This document shows positions 61,690-64,000 of a stretch of DNA of 64,000 nucleotides, piece after piece. The notes beneath the pieces were generated by a model. The model searched no databases. It had not been told where the DNA came from and worked only from the letters and a program-made list of their open reading frames with translations. The stretch's first letter is position 1, and every line of letters begins with the position of its first letter. Position numbers and translations under genes: made by a program. Source of the stretch: Pteria penguin (taxonomy: Eukaryota; Mollusca; Bivalvia; Pterioida; Pteriidae); contig CM068590.1 of assembly GCA_035048485.1 (NCBI GenBank), positions 6,888,329-6,952,328 of the forward strand, written 5' to 3'.

Positions 61690-64000
61690 AATGTGTGTCC
61701 TGTCTCTGACTATGTAGAAATGTGTGTCCTGTCTCTGAAAATGGAGAAATGTGTGTCCCTTCTCTGACAAGGAGAATTGTGTGTGCTGTCTTCCACAATG
61801 GGGAAATGTGTGTCCTGTCTATGACAATGGAAAAATGTGTGCCTTTTCTCTGACAATGGAGAAATGTGTGTCCTGTCTAAGACAACGGAGAAATGTGTGT
61901 CCTGTGTCTGACAATAGAGAAATATTTGTACTGTCTCTTAAAAGAGAGAAATGTGTGCCTTTTCTCTGACAATGGAGAAATGTGTGTCCTGTCTCTGACA
62001 AAGGAAAAAAAGTGTCCGGTGTCTGACAATGGAGAAATGTGTATCCTGTCTATGACATTGGAGAAATGTTTGTCCTGTCTCTGACAATGGAGAAATGTGT
62101 GTTATGTCTCTGACAATGAGAAATGTGTATCCTGTCTCTGACAATGAGAATTATGTGTCCTCTCTCTGACAATGGAAAAATGAATGTGCTGTGTTTGACA
62201 TTGGAGAAATGTGTATACTCTCTCTGACAATGGAGAGATGTGTGTCCTTTCTCTGACTATGGAGAAATGTGTGTCCTGTCTCTGAAATTCAGAAATGTGT
62301 GTCCCTTCTCTGAAATTGGAGAAATGTGTGTCCTGTCTTTGACAATGGGGAAATGTGTGTTCTGTCTATGACAATGGAGAAATGTGTGCCTTTTCTCTGA
62401 CAATGGAGAAATGTGTTTGTTTCTCTGACAAAGGAAAAAGAAGTGTCCTGTGTCTGACAATGGAGAAATGTGTATCCTGTCTATGACATTGGAGAAATGT
62501 GTGTCCTCTCTCTGACAAAGGAGAAATGTGTGTCCTGTCTATGACAATGAAGAAATATGTGCCCTGTCTCTAAAAATAGAGGAATGTGTGTCCTATCTCT
62601 GACAATGAATGAAATGTGTGTCCTGTCTCTGACAATCGAAAAATGAGTGTCCTGTTTCTGATAATGGAGAAATGTGTATCCTGTATCTGACAGTGGAGAA
62701 ATGTGTGTCCTGCCTCTCAAAACGGAGAAATTTGTGTCCTTTCTCTGACCAGCAGAAATGTGTGTCCTGTCTCTGATAATGGAGAAATCTGTATCCTGTC
62801 TATGACATTAGAGAAATAAGTGTCCTGTCTCTGACAATGGAGAAATGTGTGTCCTGTCTCTGACAATGAGAAATGTGTATCCTGTCTCTGACAATGAGAA
62901 ATATGTGTCCTGTCTCTGAATGGAGAAATGTGTATCCTGTCTCTGAAAATGGAGAAATATGTATCCACTCTCTGACAATGGAGAAATGTGTATCCTGTCT
63001 CTGACAAAGGAGAAATTTGTGTCCTGTCCCTGACAAGGAGAAATGTGTGTCCTGTCTTTGACAATGGAGAAATTTGTGTCCTGTCTCTGACAATGGAGAA
63101 ATGTTTGTCCTGTCTATGACAATGGAGAAATTTGTGCCCTGTGTCTGACAATGGAGAAATGTGTATCCTGTCTCTGACAATGGAGAAATTCCTATCCTGT
63201 CTCTGACAAAGGAGAAATGTGTGCCTTGTCTCTGAAAATGGAGAAATGTGTGTCCTGTCACTGACAATGGAGAAATGTGTGCCTTGTCTCTGACAATGGA
63301 GAAATGTGTCCTGTCTCTGACAATGAGAAATGTCTATCCTGTCTCTGACAAAGGAGAAATGTGTGCCTTGTTTCTGAAAATGGAGAAATGTGTGTCCTGT
63401 CACTGACAATGGAGAAATGTGTGTGCTGTCTATGAAAATCGAGAAATGTGTGTCCTGTCTCTGACAATGGAGAAATATTTGTCCTGTGTTTAACAATGGA
63501 GAAATGTGTGTCCTTTCTATGACAACGGAGAAATGTCTGTCCTGTGTCTGAGAATAGAGAAATGTGTGTACTGTCTCTGACAAAGGAAAAAGAAGTGTCC
63601 TGTCTCTGACAATGGAGAAATGTGTATCCTGTCTATGACATTGGAGAATGTGTGTCCTGTCTCTGACAATGAGAGATGGGTATCCTGTCTCTGACAATGA
63701 GAAACGTGTGTCCTGTCTCTGACAATGGAAAAATGAATGTGCTGTGTTTGACAATGGAGAAATGTGTATACTGTCTCTGACAATGTAGAGATGTTTGTCC
63801 TGTCTCTGACTATGGAGAAATGTGTGTCCTGTCTCTGAAAATGGAGAAATGTGTGTCCCTTCTCTGACAAGGAGAATTGTGTGTGCTGTCTTTGACAATG
63901 GGGAAATGTGTGTCCTGTCTATGAAAATGGAGAAATGTGTGCCTTTTCTCTGACAATGGAGAAATGTGTGTCCTGTCTAAGACAACGGAGAAATGTGTGT
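61690..64000. repeat. Start of a further higher-order copy at +2,100 bp
   Basis: The block at 61710-61900 (GTGTGTCCCTTCTCTGAC, AAGGAGAATTG, GACAACGGAG) recurs at 63810-64000 with a step of exactly 2100 and continues to the window end. The second copy is cut by the window edge, so unit length beyond this cannot be confirmed. Confidence 0.65.

Larger units (their letters stand above)
5395..64000. repeat. 29-bp satellite array, about 2,000 monomers, open at the right end
   Basis: The plus-strand monomer begins GACAATGGAGAAATG and ends CCTGTCTCT. Perfect consensus copies sit at 6418-6446 and 6447-6475. Composition is about 45% GC. Monomers tile almost without break to base 64000, so the true length is unknown. 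Typical variation is 1-4 substitutions per monomer plus one- or few-base indels and occasional truncated monomers. Monomers at the left edge (5395-5470) are more diverged. All three minus-strand frames of the consensus lack stops, whereas each plus-strand frame meets TGA once per 87 bases. This explains the dense minus-strand open frames (the longest 29350-31071, 57920-59587 and 56245-57783), which I do not call as genes. A pericentromeric, centromeric or subtelomeric location is possible but unproven. Confidence 0.98.

Noticed and set aside
5395..64000. CRISPR array, because direct repeats of 29 bp are typical of CRISPR
   Set aside because: There are no spacers: monomers abut directly, they number in the thousands, and the setting is eukaryotic with SINEs and a spliced exon. 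No cas genes are present.
5395..64000. CENP-B box or telomere-like motif in the satellite
   Set aside because: The monomer has no match to the CENP-B box pattern and no TTAGGG runs. A centromeric role cannot be inferred from sequence alone.

Overview
The window is non-coding, repeat-dominated eukaryotic DNA, most likely from a bivalve mollusc. That assignment is inference. It rests on the degenerate 'gggccataatt / gtccatgacc / aaggtcacagtgcac' repeat at 150-810, a terminal NHL-propeller exon of the kind that is abundant in bivalve TRIM-like genes, two short tRNA-derived SINEs, and many kinds of tandem repeat. Nothing looks bacterial, viral or plasmid-like.

Left flank, 1-5394: (i) a degenerate array of about 90-160 bp units (150-810); (ii) a 55-bp minisatellite of 15 copies (1238-2066), each unit carrying a short inverted repeat; (iii) a candidate 151-bp MITE flanked by TA (2196-2346); (iv) the only credible protein-coding sequence, a minus-strand exon (2889-3834) with a clear splice acceptor, a stop codon and downstream poly(A) signals, encoding a six-bladed NHL-type beta-propeller; (v) a 60-bp minisatellite (4577-5130) and a short run of about 34-bp units (5131-5250).

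Satellite, 5395-64000: about 58.6 kb, roughly 2,000 tandem copies of a 29-bp monomer, runs off the right end of the window. It is interrupted only by two minus-strand SINE insertions (6153-6325 and 21886-22039), both at the same position of the monomer. The array is organised into local higher-order repeats and segmental tandem duplications, with periods of about 1.56 kb, 1.45 kb, 1.8 kb, 1.24 kb, 0.72 kb, 0.69 kb, 0.95 kb and 2.51 kb. Some copies are nearly identical and therefore recent. A recognisable diverged variant dimer marks some domains and is missing from others.

The long minus-strand open frames in the satellite (up to 573 codons) follow from the monomer having no stop codon in any minus frame, and I do not call them as genes. 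The satellite has unusual built-in properties: frame-indifferent openness on the minus strand, an 8-residue micro-ORF in good start context in every plus-strand monomer, and a SOX-like ACAATGG core in every monomer. If the NHL exon belongs to an intact gene, its 5' exons are not visible in this window, so the satellite may lie inside an intron. I found no evidence of a dedicated new molecular system beyond this satellite architecture.
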